From Dactylonectria macrodidyma (Eukaryota > Ascomycota > Sordariomycetes > Hypocreales > Nectriaceae): a stretch of 64,000 bases of DNA. A program made the position numbers and the translations under genes. The stretch spans positions 806,001-870,000 of the forward strand of contig JAGMUV010000001.1 of assembly GCA_020744425.1 (NCBI GenBank), given 5' to 3'. Below the pieces are notes generated by a model, which did no database searches, was not told where the DNA came from, and was given only the letters and a program-made list of their open reading frames with translations. Below are positions 30,828 to 43,858 of the stretch, in pieces (the stretch's first letter is position 1; each line of letters opens with the position of its first letter).

Positions 30828-33800
30828 TCACGTCTCTTTCTCCTTCTTCGGGGCCTTGGCCTTCTTGGGCACACGCACCAGGTAGTAGACAACCAGGGCG
30901 AAGCCAATGTTGAAGAAGACGTAGATCCAAAGCAGGCCAAAGTTGCGCCAGCGGTCCTTGTAGTAGGAGCCGACGCTGGCGAGGAAGACGTTGGTATCGG
31001 CGATCGAGCAGAACTCGCAGTCTGAAGTGGCCGCCTTGTCCACCAGGTATCCACCGGCCTGTGCAATGTATGATTCCATGAACTCTCCACACGTACTGTT
31101 CGAGGGAGGGTTGAACTTGAGGAACTCGTTGCTAGCGCAAACAACATCCACGTTGGCTACAGCCGTTGACAGCATACCACTGACGAGGTATGAGAACGGT
31201 GACACTCGGTACATGAAGATCCAGAAGCGGGGGAGAGAGTCGGAGGTAGCCAAAACACCGCAAAAGATCAGGCAGAGCATGAACAACAGATTGGCAATGT
31301 TGGCACCAGCGTCAGCCGTCTCGAAACCAGCGATAATCATGGTCGAGAAAGTTCCGGTGAAGATGAGGAACATGAACAGGAAGAGGAACATGAGACCACC
31401 GCGCTCAGTCAATTGGCCGGCTGCCGAGGCGTTGTTGTACAGGCCAACCGGATAGTACCAGCAAAAGAACATGATGACGGACATGAGGGCATTCCAAGGG
31501 AGTTCGACAATGATCTGAGACAGCATAAAGACCTTCCACGAATAGACCTTGGACGGTCTCTCGCGGGCCTCGTAGAGCGAGCGCTGGATAACGAATTGGG
31601 GCATCGACTGCTGAACGATCTGGCCGAAGATAGTCATGAGGTTGAAAATCGCAAACATCTGGTTCTGTAGACCCTGGATACTGTTGGGGGCGTCGAAGAA
31701 GATGAATCCGATGAAAAGAGCGACCAGGGTGCAGAGCGCGGCCTTGGAGTAGATGTAGACGGGAGTACGCCAGTACTGCTGGAAGACACGGTAGAGGACC
31801 TCGTTGAGCTGGACCATGAAGGGAGCGGCGAATTCGCGGTAGCTGCCGGGATCCTCCTCAACGGCAAGAGGAGCCTGCTTGTCGCGCTTGATCTGCTCGA
31901 GCTCGGCCTGGACGGCCTGGTACTCGGGGCTTGACCGCCACGCGTCAAACCAGTCGACATCAGAGTGAGATCCAGGAGCGGCGCCGATGACTTCCAACAT
32001 CCATTCAGCAGGGTTGGCATCTGCGGGGCAGGTCTTGCCACTAATGCGCTCGAAGTAGCTGGTCATGGTGTGAGCGTGTTCGCCAATGTCACCGAAATAC
32101 ACAGTCTTTCCGCCCTTGGCCAGGAAAAGGAGTCGATCGAAGCGCTGAAACAACATCGCAGAAGGCTGGTGAATGGTGCAGAGAATAGCTTGTCCGGCGT
32201 TAGTCAGCTTTTCGAGAAGGTCAAGAATAGCCCAGGAAGTCTGCGAGTCAAGACCAGAGGTAGGCTCATCGACGAAGAGTAGCAGAGGGGGCTTGGCGGC
32301 AAGTTCGACACCGATAGTAAGACGCTTTCGCTGTTCAACGTTGAGGCCTTCACCGGGAACACCGACGACGGCATCGGCATACTCCTCCATGTCAAGAAGC
32401 TTAATAACCTGCTCAACATATTCGAGCTTTTCGGAGCGAGGGACGTGAGCGGGCTGGCGAAGGAGGGCACTGAAGTTGAGGGCCTCTCGGACAGTTGAGG
32501 TCTGGAGATGGAGATCCTGCTGCTGGACGTAACCGGTCTTGCGCTGGAAGGACATGTCGCGAGGGAGGCCATCGACCAGCATCTCACCAGTGATAACACC
32601 CATAGAAGTACGGTCAGCAAGACAATCGAGGAGAGTGGTCTTTCCGGCACCGGACACACCCATCAGGGCAGTGAGAGTTCCAGGCTTGACATAACCATCG
32701 ACGTGATCCAAGATCTGGCGGGTTTCGGACTTGATCTGAACCTCGTAGCAAACGTCGTGCCACTGGAAGACAGAAGTCTGCTCCTGGAGCAGGCCATTGG
32801 CATCCTTGGTCTGAGGGCGGCTTCGGGTGCGCTCGGCGGTGACGACGGGGCCAATATGGGCCATGGCGGCCTCGGGATCGCTGTGATGCTTCTCGGCGTT
32901 GGCAAGGACGGCAGGCTTGTGACCGCGTCTGTAGACCAGGACCTCACCCTTGGACTTCTTTTCGGAAACCAGCTCGGCGGAAACCATGTACGTGATGAAG
33001 AACAAGACAGTGAAGGCAATGACAACACCAAAGTTGCGCCATCTGTTCTCCCACTTGTAGTCGAAATTGAGCTGAGCATACCGATCACCGCTGACAAAGT
33101 CCTCTCCCTCAACAGCACCGACGGCACTGCAAACACGGTTCGATGGCGAAACGTTTGCGTATCCAGGGACTTCGGGGTTAGGCACATAGCTGTTGCACTG
33201 GTACTTACGGTCGTGGAACTCGTTCACAACCAAAGCTTCAAAGGCATAGGCAAGAGGGTCGATGTAGTAGAGCCACCTACACCAGTCAAGCATGTACCGT
33301 TTGGGAATGACGAATCCGGTGAAGATGACGAGATCCAGAATCAGGATAGCAGCGGGAACGAGAGCCTGGAACAGGGTGCGAGTCGCTGAAGCAATGGTTC
33401 GGAAGATCATCGACATGACCAGGACAGTGACGAAGGAGATGAGCAGGAAGAAGAAGAAGGGACCCGGTTCTCTTCGTAGATTGGTCATGAAGTACAGTGG
33501 CAAATTGAAAGTGATTGCATTCACCATTTTGTACGGCATGTCGCAAAGCATAGAGGAGACGGCTTCTGCTGCTGGATGATAGAGGGCATATCGACTATGC
33601 TTCTCGACAATAGGTCGTTGGGCGTACAGTGTGAGAATCTAAATGTGTTAGACAGAGTCTGAGATGGCCATAGAAGGGAGGAAAACATACTTCCAGGGCG
33701 CTAGCAAAAGCATTCATGAGGCAGGCGAAGAACAAGAGAGCACCACGCTGGAAGAAACTGTTGGAAGTCTCATCCAGGTTGTAGAAAACGGATGCGATAA

Positions 33801-35566
33801 TCAGAGACATGCAGAAGTTACCAATCAAGGCACCAATGGTCAAACCGGGGTCACCACGCAGGCGCTTCCATCCACGCCAAAGGCAGAGCTGGATTTGCTG
33901 GGCAAAAGACAGGGTGAAGGGGGACTTCTTGCGTTGACCCTTGGCCTGCTGGGCGTGCTTGGAGGCACGGAAAGCCTCAGCATCGGGGCCGTCGATAGGG
34001 TGAGCAGCCTTGTATTGCTCAATCTCTTCTTGCAGAGCCTTATATTCAGGGCTGTTCTTCCAAGCGGCACCAAACTCGGCGGGAGTACGGGGCACCTTGC
34101 CCTTGAATCCAGGTCGCACAACACGCTCCAAGGGGGCAGTCATGGACGTCAGGAAATCAGGGGTAGTCTGGCGGGGTGGGCACTCGAAGCCCATTTTGAC
34201 AAAGTACTCCTTGGCAGCATCGGCGCGACCGAAGAAGATTTGGTGGCCCTCATAGATGACAGCCGCCTTGTCGAACAAGTCGTAGGCACTCTGAGGAGCC
34301 TGGTAAATTGAGACAACGGCGGTGCTGCTGAAGAGCTCGGTCTGGAGGCGCAAGGTCTTGCAGAACTCGATGGCATTGGCCGAATCGAGACCTCGGGTAG
34401 AGTTGTCCCAGCACTGGAGGGCAGCACCAGACAGCGCGGCCTCAGAAATGGTGACACGCTTGCGCTCACCACCTGAGACACCTCGGATGTACTCGTTACC
34501 AACACGGGTGTTGATAGTGTGCGTAATGCCGAACATGGCCATGACAACGTCTCGGAGGTGATCGGCAAAGTCGTTTCGGTTGAGACCTTGGGGAAGCTGG
34601 CGGGGCTGGCGGGCGCGGGCGGCGAAAGTGAGGGTATCGCCAACAGAGAGCTGGGGGAAGTGGACATCGACCTCGGCGGTGTAGATGGCCTCGCCGCGGT
34701 GGTGAGTGTGCATCTCCTTGGCAGTCATACCTGTGATTATTGCATTAGCATGCCGTGGACTACTTGCGCGTGAACCAGGCGTGCGGAATCGACTGGGCGC
34801 ATGGTGGCACGAATGCTGCCCCCACGTTGCTCAACGCAACCCGGCCACGTTGACAGGCACGGGAATGGCACATGTCTGAGAAGCAAGATTCTGGCTTACC
34901 TTGGTAGTTGAAGTAAGAACCGTCGTCGACGTAGAGACCATTGGTCTCGCCCGCAATGGTCTTGAGCATGGTGGAACATCCAGAACCAGGAGGTCCCAGC
35001 ACAACGAGCATCTCGCCCTTGTGCACAACACCGTCGAACTGGCGCAAGATATCGATGCGCTGGCGTCCTCCACTGGTGAAGCGCGAAAAGAGACCGCCAA
35101 GGGACAACCACACATTGCCGACGTCCTTCTGGTAGTCACTAGCCTCACCGTACCCATAGACGTTGAGGTTTTGGAAACACACGCCAGCAGAGCGGAAAGA
35201 GGCGCCATCTGACTGAACGAGCTCGACAATGGACTTGGCCCATTCGCGACCGCTGAAGTTGGGCGAAGCCGGGTTCAGAGGCGAGTTCTCGCTGGCCTTG
35301 AAGGGGTTGCCCAAAGGGTGTGAGTCGGTTGCCGTCGAATAAGTGCGTGCAAGGGCCTGCACAATTGAGGTGCGGCGCTCCATTTCAGAATCGTCGTCAT
35401 CATCGTTTCCAAGAGTCTCAGCGGGAGACGAAGTAGGCTTCTCGTGCTCGGTTTCGAGATCCGTCACTGAGGTTTGCTTGGTGGGCTTCTCGTCGATTCC
35501 ATCGTTGGAGATGGGAAGAGTGGTGTTTTTGGCAGCAGCCTCGTTGGATCCAGGGGCGGCAGTCAT
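30828..35566 (-). CDS. PDR-type ABC transporter (ABCG full-size)
   Basis: Three exons: 35566-34900, 34730-33691 and 33638-30828, giving 1505 aa, the usual PDR length. Introns are 169 and 52 bp. Order is NBD1, six-helix membrane domain, NBD2, membrane domain. NBD1 has the degenerate PDR Walker [13 protein letters not shown] (about 191-202, Cys for Lys), signature [13 protein letters not shown] and [15 protein letters not shown]2 has canonical Walker [14 protein letters not shown] (about 896), the divergent signature [12 protein letters not shown] and Walker [16 protein letters not shown]. One regular and one degenerate ATP site is the PDR hallmark. Family members such as yeast Pdr5/Snq2 and fungal AtrB/ABC1 pump azoles, phytoalexins and other hydrophobic compounds from the plasma membrane. 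The start is the first ATG ([14 protein letters not shown]); in-frame upstream sequence lacks one. Confidence 0.95.
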
Positions 35567-36246
35567 GATGGGCGAGACAGCGCCGGTTGGCGACTTGATT
35601 ATCTGCTCCAGATCTCGCAATTGGCGTCTGCCGGGGAAGAAAAGGGCCCTCTGTCTGTCACGAGGCGTGAACCAGACTCGGGGGTATTGCGAAAAGTGGT
35701 GGTGAGCTTGCGCTCTGGTGGTTGTTCAGTCAAGTCAACCAACCAATGCTAGTCCCAAGGACGAAAGAGATAAGAAAAGTAGGGGAGAAGGGGGGGTGGA
35801 AGGATTGACGGGAAGGGGGATAAGCAAAAACAAGAAAGAAAAAAAAGAAGGCTTCGAGATGGGAGAGGAGACGGGGTATAATAAGTCGAGCTGCGGTTCG
35901 CAGTACGCAAGCACGGAATGGAGATAAACTTGCTCGTTCGGGTCGAATGCGCGCTCCAGCTCATTGCTCATTGCCCAGGTCGCAGCAACAAGCAACAAAC
36001 CACCTACAGGCAGGGTTCTTCTAAACAGAGCCCGTCTTGCTAGTGGGGCCTGCCTGGGATCTAGTGAGAAGTTAGGCTTGGGCTGGGGAGGGTGTGCGGT
36101 GGAGTAAGGCAACCAGTTGGAGGGGGGTGAGCACCGTCAGTAGGGGTCCAGCCCACCACGTTCACTGGCCAGTCAGCGTTCCCGCCCCTCCCTAGGAATC
36201 AAGGATTGGCTGTTGCGCCCCCCGAATCGCCCCTAGGGTGCCTGCT

Positions 36247-36276
36247 GTCGGATATCTTCGTACACAAGTATCCGAC
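36247..36276. promoter_or_regulatory. Dyad about 0.7 kb upstream of the ABC transporter
   Basis: Arms gtcggata (36247-36254) and tatccgac (36269-36276) are perfectly inverted, and an inner ctt/aag pair extends the stem with one bulged T. It contains a CGG/CCG pair of the type zinc-cluster regulators contact, though the spacing is wide. It could also be a transcribed hairpin. Function is inference. Confidence 0.5.
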
Positions 36277-39200
36277 CCTTCAGGGCGGCTTTTTACAGTG
36301 GTGCAGCAGACTTACAGGTGATGGCTTGCAGGCCTAATGATGGCTTACAGGTCAGTCTTTGGTGACAGCTTCCCGCGCTTCTGGTTCCCCTCCCCTTCGG
36401 AGACTTCTTCACCGAAGGAAACTCGCCGGATACTTTTTCGCACTCATCTTCATCACCCTGGCTTCTCCCGCTGATACCTCTCTTCTAAATCCCATCCCAG
36501 GTGTCGTGTGCGTTGGCATCATCATCGTCACTCCGCAATCCGCCGCGTATCTCCGCAACCTGCATGCCCACAATGGATCGTCCGTCCCTCTTCGATCCTT
36601 GTGCCGCCCAGACTTCTGCTTCCAAGACGGACGGGCTCACGGGGATTTCTCACGGAGGTTTCGCACTCTGGCATGACCCCGACCCGACAGCGCAAGAAAA
36701 AAACAATCGATGACTGACGGGGATGACGACAAAGCCCACCAGGGGGGCGCACCAAAGGGAGCCAGGAACACGCCTCCGACTCACTCCCCCGAAAGCGACC
36801 GCATTAGAATTGGGATTCGGCTCCACTCCCACTCTCTAACTCCGCAACGGTACGGGTCAGACTCATGATGAGTAGATACTGTATACCCCTGGGTGTGGCT
36901 CTCACGCTCCCTTTTTTTTTTTTTTCCTTTCCTGCAGGACGAAGTAGTGTATGCGGTATGTCATCTATACGGACGTCGTCTTCAAATCATGGGTAGGTTG
37001 GATGAAAACTTGATAGACAGGTGGCGGCTGCTCATTCCAGAGTCATCATTGGACGTTGACCGAATGGCATTCACCTTCTTGCCTCCCTCTACAGACAAAC
37101 ATGTGTAATCCATCTACTCTCATGCCGAACTAAACTCTGTCCGCGCTTCATCCGCACGCACTGCACCATGACGACATGTGTCTCAACCCAATAGACTGCA
37201 TGTTGTTTTCAACGGTCTGACCTGACAAGAACCTTACCCGCATGTGCAGAGTGTAGATCAATAAGCTCAATGGGAAAGCAGGGCCTTCGCTCCGCGCGAG
37301 TAGGCAGGCTTCCAGCGTTTAATTCGTGAGGGTGGCTCACATCAGCCGCGGGTCTCGCTGCTCGCGACTCGCTATCTACTCTGAGAAACCTTACAAGGCT
37401 ACATCTTGCGGACGTTTGGGTTGCGAACAACGTTTTACAGCCTGACATATCGCTTGTGGGGTTGGTCAAGACAACTGCAACTCATCTGACATCCCCCCAC
37501 CTCACTCTCTCTTGTACAGTACCCTCTCTGAGTCGTCACATCAATATGACTCTTGCAGGGCAGCAACATATGCAATTTGAACAATGACCTTTCGAGCTAC
37601 ATTGACGAATGAATCACGATGCTTCATCGGAATATAAGATCAACCTTATTGTCACAGATTCCTAGATCTGACTAACGGGTGTCCTTAGCAGCCAAAGTGT
37701 ATCGAAGCGATGAGTCGAAATGACGAGGGTATTGGGGTGCGAACTAGCCAATCAGTGGAAATAACGGGGTCAAGTCATGGCCCAAAGCAGCTAAAGCATC
37801 CAAAAGAACTCGCGGTCGCTTTCGGTTCCCCACGTCTTCGAATCCGAGATGAATCCGAGCAGCCTCTCTGGTTGGCCGTTGTCGTCACCACTTTGTTCAC
37901 TAAAAAGTTACGGCTTACTACCCGCACTTGTAAACGACACACCCAAGACACCCCCCTTTCGGTTCCTTTTCTCTCGGCCGGTGGCAACGGCGGGAAGAGC
38001 GCCCCAAAAACACCCGGGGTTGAATGCAACCAAGAAAAGCAAGTGAATTATGTGTGTCACTCGATTCCGAGAATTTCCATGTCACCAATGTTGGATGGGA
38101 TAGGTTTGTTTCTCCCATCCCTCTGAAGGGAGAGAGCCTTGGAAGAGTGAGTCCACACAGTCAAGACGCATCCCACTTCTTCTCGCGTCGTATCCCCATG
38201 CTTTTTAATCCATCGACAATTCATCGACCCATGGCGACATCCCTCCAATCGGCTCGCACGTGGAGAGATTGATGTCCACGCAGGGATGAGCAAACCGGGG
38301 GGGAGGGGGAGGGGGGGAGAGCCAGGGCGGGAAACTCGTCTTGAAGCTTGGCAGGACGCCGCCGATTTGCCAGTTGGAGCGTCAGCATCCAAACGAGCAA
38401 CAGCCGCCAGAAAAGACAAGACAAGCTTGAAGTCCTTGAACAAGTTACAGCACTGAGCACAAGCTTGCCTTCTCCACCGGCTGCACGGAAACCCACTGGG
38501 CCGGGGCGTGTCCCCCCTGTTCCTTCGGGGTCTTCGAGCAACCCGACAACCCGCATAGCCATCTCGCGTGCCCGCCCACCCGCCAACCCGTCCCGCGCTA
38601 ACTAGCACACACTTTAATAAGGAAGAAAAAGTGTGCAGTCTGTTCGGCTTGTGGGGCTCGTTGGCTTGTGGGATGATGATCCCGCCATGTGCAGGCGGCC
38701 GCTCCTGTTTTTGGTGGCGTTGGTAGACTACAGTCTATTCGCACTTACTCCGTAGTACTTGGAAGGTCGTGCCCTCGTGAGGCTACGAACGACATGGCAT
38801 GGAAATAAGATGGAAGTGACATGAAACGATGCACCAGCATATCGACGATGTGTGAACTCGATCATAGATGCACTATCTTATGGATGCGCACACATCGCGT
38901 GCGTCGTATTGGCATATACATGAGGGATGCAACGAGGAATCCCAGATACGCTCCATCTCAATAAGACTGGAACTGAAAAAATGTCGCCCCAAGACTTACA
39001 CCTCCACACCGTAGCACAAGTCCCATCGCGTATCAACCAACACTGAAATAAAACCAGAAACACGGTCTTGGTCTCGGGGAAGACGTTGCACCGTCCTCTG
39101 CCACAAGCACAGGGCAACACGGCATATGGACGTACAGGCACAAAACACAAACCAAGGTTGGGGTAGCTCAGGCTGATGATGCGCAACCCAGTCCTGGCGT

Positions 39201-39705
39201 ACATGGAATTCGGTAGAACTCTACGCTCGATCCCAATCGAAACCCTCTTTTGCCAAGACAATTCGTCCATTACGGGCTCCGTCGTCAGTCGTGACCGGTT
39301 CAATCGATATCCGACTGCCACATGTGCAAGGTTGCGGTCATCCAATCGCGAATGCCTGGTTGGCTGATACCACCATCGGTACCGATCCAAAGGAGATAAA
39401 CCTCGAAGATGCCTGGCTAAAATCACGAAAAAGCGCAAGGGCACGCGGCACTTTGCCGGCGTGGGAGGAGTCCACATATCAAGATGTGCGGCTTTACTAC
39501 GAAACAGGCCATCAGCCTTCGATCTTCTGGACGTCTCCCCTCCCCACTTCCACTGTAGCGGAGATAACGGGCTTGTACATAGTCCGGAGCGTTGATCGAC
39601 AACTCATCATGACAACTTCCAACGCTTGCCCCATGTGAAGTGAAGTGAAGTCTGTACATGCTCCTGCTTCTCTATTTTTGCAAACACGAGCAAGGTGCCC
39701 TGTAA

Positions 39706-40467
39706 ATGATTAGGGGTGCTCCCTACGTAGTAGACCACCATGTCCAAAAATGCTTCAGATCGAGATCCACAATCCACTCTTTTGCCCCTAATCGCGCCCT
39801 GGGCACGTCAACAAGGAACCAGCTCAGCCTCAAGGTGAACAATCTCTCACAATGGAACATGGAACCCGTAGACGCACCCCCGGGACAAGGCTATTCTCCA
39901 CAGTTGTCTTTTTTTCGAATGGGAAATTGGGAATGGATGAGGCCCCTAGATCCACCAAGACCTCCGCAAGTCCGCCGTGGCCCTGGCTCCGCACACCCAC
40001 ATGTTAAGCCTACCAGCTGTCAGCGTTGCGTGTGTCTACGTCCTGTCGGGGAGCCGGTTTTTATTAACAGTCCGACAGGCAGAAAGATAGAGACAGATGG
40101 TAATTACAGAACTGCGCGTCAACAATACGGTATGAGCGTATTCGCTGCTGACCATCATCTCCGCCTCCTTCATGCTGTTGCCATGCACACCGTATCGTCC
40201 CGGAATGCGTATCCTAGAAAGAGATATCCTAGGGAAAAAGGACACAGCTTTGCACATCCATCCCGTTATGGTAAATCCACGCGGTCCTTCGCTCTCGCTT
40301 ACATCTCCCCTTGGAATGTCTCGCCCACGACCCAGGGACACGCTTTAAGGCAGCAATATCAGGGACACTCTTCAAAGGCAACAACCTCAGGGACGCCTCT
40401 AACACAACCTAAGCGCTACCGTAACGGCGCCGAATCCTTCGGGTTTTGGCAAGATGAGCTGCCCTAA
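39706..40467 (+). CDS. Doubtful open frame, 253 aa
   Basis: An uninterrupted frame of 253 codons from ATG, the longest in the gene-poor stretch. The translation is rich in Arg, His, Pro and Ser with no hydrophobic core, no domain and no charge pattern of a known type (segments such as MRPLDPPRPPQVRRGPGSAH). Its C-terminal part is encoded by the 27-28-bp tandem repeat. Composition suggests chance openness; a fast-evolving orphan gene cannot be ruled out. Confidence 0.2.
   Translation: MIRGAPYVVDHHVQKCFRSRSTIHSFAPNRALGTSTRNQLSLKVNNLSQWNMEPVDAPPGQGYSPQLSFFRMGNWEWMRPLDPPRPPQVRRGPGSAHPHVKPTSCQRCVCLRPVGEPVFINSPTGRKIETDGNYRTARQQYGMSVFAADHHLRLLHAVAMHTVSSRNAYPRKRYPREKGHSFAHPSRYGKSTRSFALAYISPWNVSPTTQGHALRQQYQGHSSKATTSGTPLTQPKRYRNGAESFGFWQDELP
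40332..40411. repeat. 27-28-bp tandem repeat, about three units
   Basis: Units begin cagggacacgctttaaggca, cagggacactcttcaaaggc and cagggacgcctctaacacaa at about 40332, 40360 and 40388. The repeats are imperfect, and the third is partial. Confidence 0.75.
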
Positions 40468-42109
40468 TTGCATAGTGTACCGGTATTGTCTCCGACATTA
40501 TCATCCGGGAAGCGACAGAGTCGGGTTTGGGGGTTCCACTATGCGAACCCGATGAACGATTGGCAAATAATTGCCATCTGTCCAAGCTTCGCATCAAAAC
40601 AATACCCCTAAGTCCAAGATATCATCTGCATCCATATGAGTACACAGTGCCACCGAAGTACGCCATGTTTGCTACTAGGAACAAGCACTTGTGCCATGCT
40701 CAAGTCGGCTTCCATCCCGTTGATGGTGAGAATGTGACAATCGATGCCTTCTCTTTGTTCTCCTCCTCTTTCCGGCTGTAATGCGTTCATGATCTTTGTG
40801 ATGAACTCCCTTTGTCGAAGGTGAAAGATGACCCTGACTTCTCACGTCAATGCCATACTTCCATCCGTGTAAGTGACGCGCAAACGAAGTCGACTGCATC
40901 ATCCTGTGCCCGCCCAATTCAGGCATGATTTGACAACTGCAATACCCCTATTTCATGTAAGAACCTCTCTAGGTTGTAGAGAGTAATTAGGAGCGCTTGT
41001 TATTTTAAACCAGCTAGGCCACGGTGTCAAAGCGAGGTTCCAGTCTAGCGAGGCAGGCTTTCATCATAAGCAAAGAGCCAACATCATACATCCAGTAGAA
41101 ATCTCCGCTCGTTCTGCTTTCTCTAGCCAAATCTTGTCGTAGAACTCAGGGAAATGTACTGCTCGCGGTCGTGGTTGAGACGGTGCCTCCATTATCGTAC
41201 CATCAACAGCAATTCTGGTCAAGTTCGAACCGGTGCTTCCAGGAGAACGGCTCAGATACCGCGTCAGATCCTACCACTGTCCAAGTGCGTGCAAGGCACC
41301 AGGGATATTTTGTTTAGCTATCTCCCACCTCCGTCTCACATGTATCGGCCTTTTTTGTCATACCAATCTGGGACAATTGGGTCTTATTTACCGCACCAGA
41401 TAAGCCACCTCACGAATCCTTCTCCCAGAAGTCGCCCTTACCATGGCCGTCAGAGTGCAACGAATCATTGTCCTAAATTGTCAGAGTCCACCAGTTGTCG
41501 GGCTAGGAGAAACATTCGGCAACGCTCATTTATGCTATTCATGTGAGCGTTTGCTTCCGAGATCGATGACGAGAAGTAGTGGGAAGATAAAACCTTGAAA
41601 GTAGAAGCAGGACTGAAAGGAGAATCAAGCCCTACTAGACAAGAAAGCAAACCGGGCTAGAGTGGAAAGATATGTTTGCTTCGCCACAACTCCAGAAGCT
41701 AAAGCATCGACAGAAAATTGGGTTCGCGATGCCTGGCTGCGACTCGCAGTCCAGTGCAATAATGCTGCTGCACGCCCACCACATCAGTAGCTCTCACCGA
41801 GAACCTTTAAGGAATCATCTAAGCTCCACGCAATACTAGCTGGTCGGCGCATTCGCAGTGCGAGTGATGTTGTTTTGCCTTGTTCCGGAGCTTAGGTGCG
41901 GCTGTAGGGTACGCCAGTTTGTTGAAGTAACCATTCTGTCACATGTGACGATGGCTGTGATCACAGTGTTGGTCTCTAAGTCTTGATTCAGAAGTCGCAT
42001 GTATTCCAATCAGGAGGACTGAGACCCCCTGAATGTGAGCAAATGTACACGATAACAATGTAAAGGCAGCATCTCTAACTTGTCGCTCACAATGAAGTCT
42101 ACGGGTATC

Positions 42110-43858
42110 CTACAAGAAGTTAATCCCCACACCAACCTGCAGCCCCTTGGTCGACACTTCGCCCCTGCGTAGGGCGAGAGGCAAGCTAAAGTTCAGCTCG
42201 AACCGCGCAACAGGATGAGCGTATACCAGGCCGACGCCCGCTGCCATACTGGGAGCGCCGTTGAGGAGCTCGCCCACTGCGTTGACCATGCCGTTCCGCA
42301 CGGCCGAGGCGTCGAGTCCCTGGACACTGCCCTCAGGGCTTGGCTTGCTCTTGTTCTTGAGCGCTACTAAACGGCCGCCGTTGGCGAACAGCTGGAAGCG
42401 AAGGCCGGAGTCAGGGCCCTTGTACGGCACTGGGAGGAGCATATTGACGCTTCCAGCGGCGAAGACATCGCCACCGACAGAGTCCTGTCCATCATGAGGG
42501 CCAAGGCCTCCAAGCTTAAAGCCACGCACATCAGTCGGTCCGCCGAGCTGGAAACGATCGTTCAGACGGCTGGGGCGAATTTTGCCGCCAAAGTCATTGC
42601 CAAGGGGTAGAGGGCAAAGCATACCCAGTCTGAGTCCGGCGCCCACTGAGATGCCTGTCCGATGGGGGCATCCGGGGATAGGAACGGGAACGGCACCTCC
42701 AATCTCAAACTCGCCCTTGGAGAAGGCAACGTCTCCGGCAAGAGAACCTACTCCAGCAACTTCAAGGCCAGAGCGTAGCATGTAACCGCTCTGCGGGAGT
42801 TGCGGGTTATCCCGTCGTTCTCGGTAAAAGGTATGCTTGACGGAGTTCTTGATGGTGTCCCCAGCATCAGCTCGCACCGTAGGGCTCGCTGTGGCGGCTA
42901 GGCCAGTGATTTGTCGCCATACACTGGAGTATTCGACCGACTGGGTATCCCGCTGAGAATTCAGCCAGGAGAATCGGACAGTCCCGCCCTTGAGTACCTC
43001 CTCATGCGAAGCCCAGGGTTTCTCAGCAGCCGAGGCCAAACCCTCGAGAGATATCCTCAAGTCAGGGTTGCTCAAGACTGGGGCACTGAGGTTTGCGCTG
43101 TATGCAGATCGGGTACGTGTGCCAGCCTTTGCGTTGAGGGTGAGCATCTCGGCGCCACCAAACATGTTGCGCCATAGAAGTGAACCATACGCAGAACCCT
43201 CGCCATTGCCAACGTCGGTACCCGTCTGCAGCTTGAATCGAGAGAGTTCTCGCACGCGAATATCGACATTGACATCGTTTGGAGACGTCGAAGGATCAGT
43301 TTGTTGGGCTGATGTGAGGAAGAGCTCGGGTTGCGGGTTATAGATTTCTATACGTGGGTTAGTTCAGAGTTCAAGAGAGACGCGATTCATGTGATGCCAT
43401 ACGAAGACCGTCGAGCCTTGCACTTGCGACACGCAGTTTTCCTATCACATCGCCAATTGTAGATCCGGAGTTTTGGGCATCGCTAACGAGGGGATGGAAA
43501 ATAGGCTCGAGGAAGCTATTGCGGGTATTGGTGGCTCCGTGGACTCGGATCTCGTGGATGGTCATGGGCGCAGACATCTGGTCCCCGATCTGCACCGCCG
43601 TTAGCGAAAACCCTCTTACAAATGCCTTCAAGCTTCTGAGATCCCCATACCAAGTTCGCCATTCGTCTCTGCTTGGCCTCCTCCTGCTCGTGCTGGAACT
43701 TGGGCTTCGACTCTGCCTCATGGAGTAAGGCACCAGCATCGGTGTGGAGCTTGCCCAACGGGTCAGAGTTCTGAGAGCTGTTAGCAATTGGGTAAATCAG
43801 ATAAAAAATGCTGCAGTGAGCTAACCAATGCCCCATTGGGGCTCGATAATGCAGCCAT
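42110..43858 (-). CDS. SAM50: Sorting and assembly machinery subunit Sam50/Tob55
   Basis: Four exons on the minus strand: 43858-43826, 43770-43651, 43589-43403 and 43347-42110, giving 525 aa; introns are 55, 61 and 55 bp. The N-terminal part, with ESKPKFQHEQEEAKQRRMAN and the POTRA-like stretch MTIHEIRVHGATNTRNSFLE (roughly 57-120), precedes a beta-barrel of alternating hydrophobic strands. The barrel contains SEKPW-type loops and the conserved DRFQLGGPTDVRGFKLGGLG, ending in Phe-Leu (LQVGVGINFL). Sam50 is the core of the SAM complex that inserts beta-barrel proteins such as porin and Tom40 into the mitochondrial outer membrane. The first exon, MAALSSPNGAL, is 11 codons; the cag acceptor at 43771 is chosen because the nearer acceptor causes a stop. 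It shares its promoter with UBC6. Confidence 0.93.

Larger units (their letters stand above)
35567..42109. other. 6.5 kb gene-poor region
   Basis: The right flank of the ABC gene holds its promoter (a CCAAT at 35743 lies 177 bp from the start codon). Beyond that I see a T-run at 36912-36925, G-runs near 38300, a 27-28-bp tandem repeat at 40332 and one long but unconvincing open frame (39706-40467). Nothing else is recognisable as a gene. Confidence 0.5.

Noticed and set aside
32508..33389. 293-codon plus-strand frame inside the ABC transporter
   Set aside because: It is antisense to NBD2 and the second membrane domain, whose motifs are all present on the minus strand.
38057..38608. 183-codon minus-strand frame rich in Arg, Gly and Pro
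   Set aside because: High GC and G-runs on the plus strand keep this frame and another overlapping one open. No domain or hydrophobic pattern supports either.
41211..41241. tRNA-like T-arm sequence ggtcaagttcgaaccgg
   Set aside because: The loop is nine bases instead of seven and no acceptor, D or anticodon arm pairs upstream.
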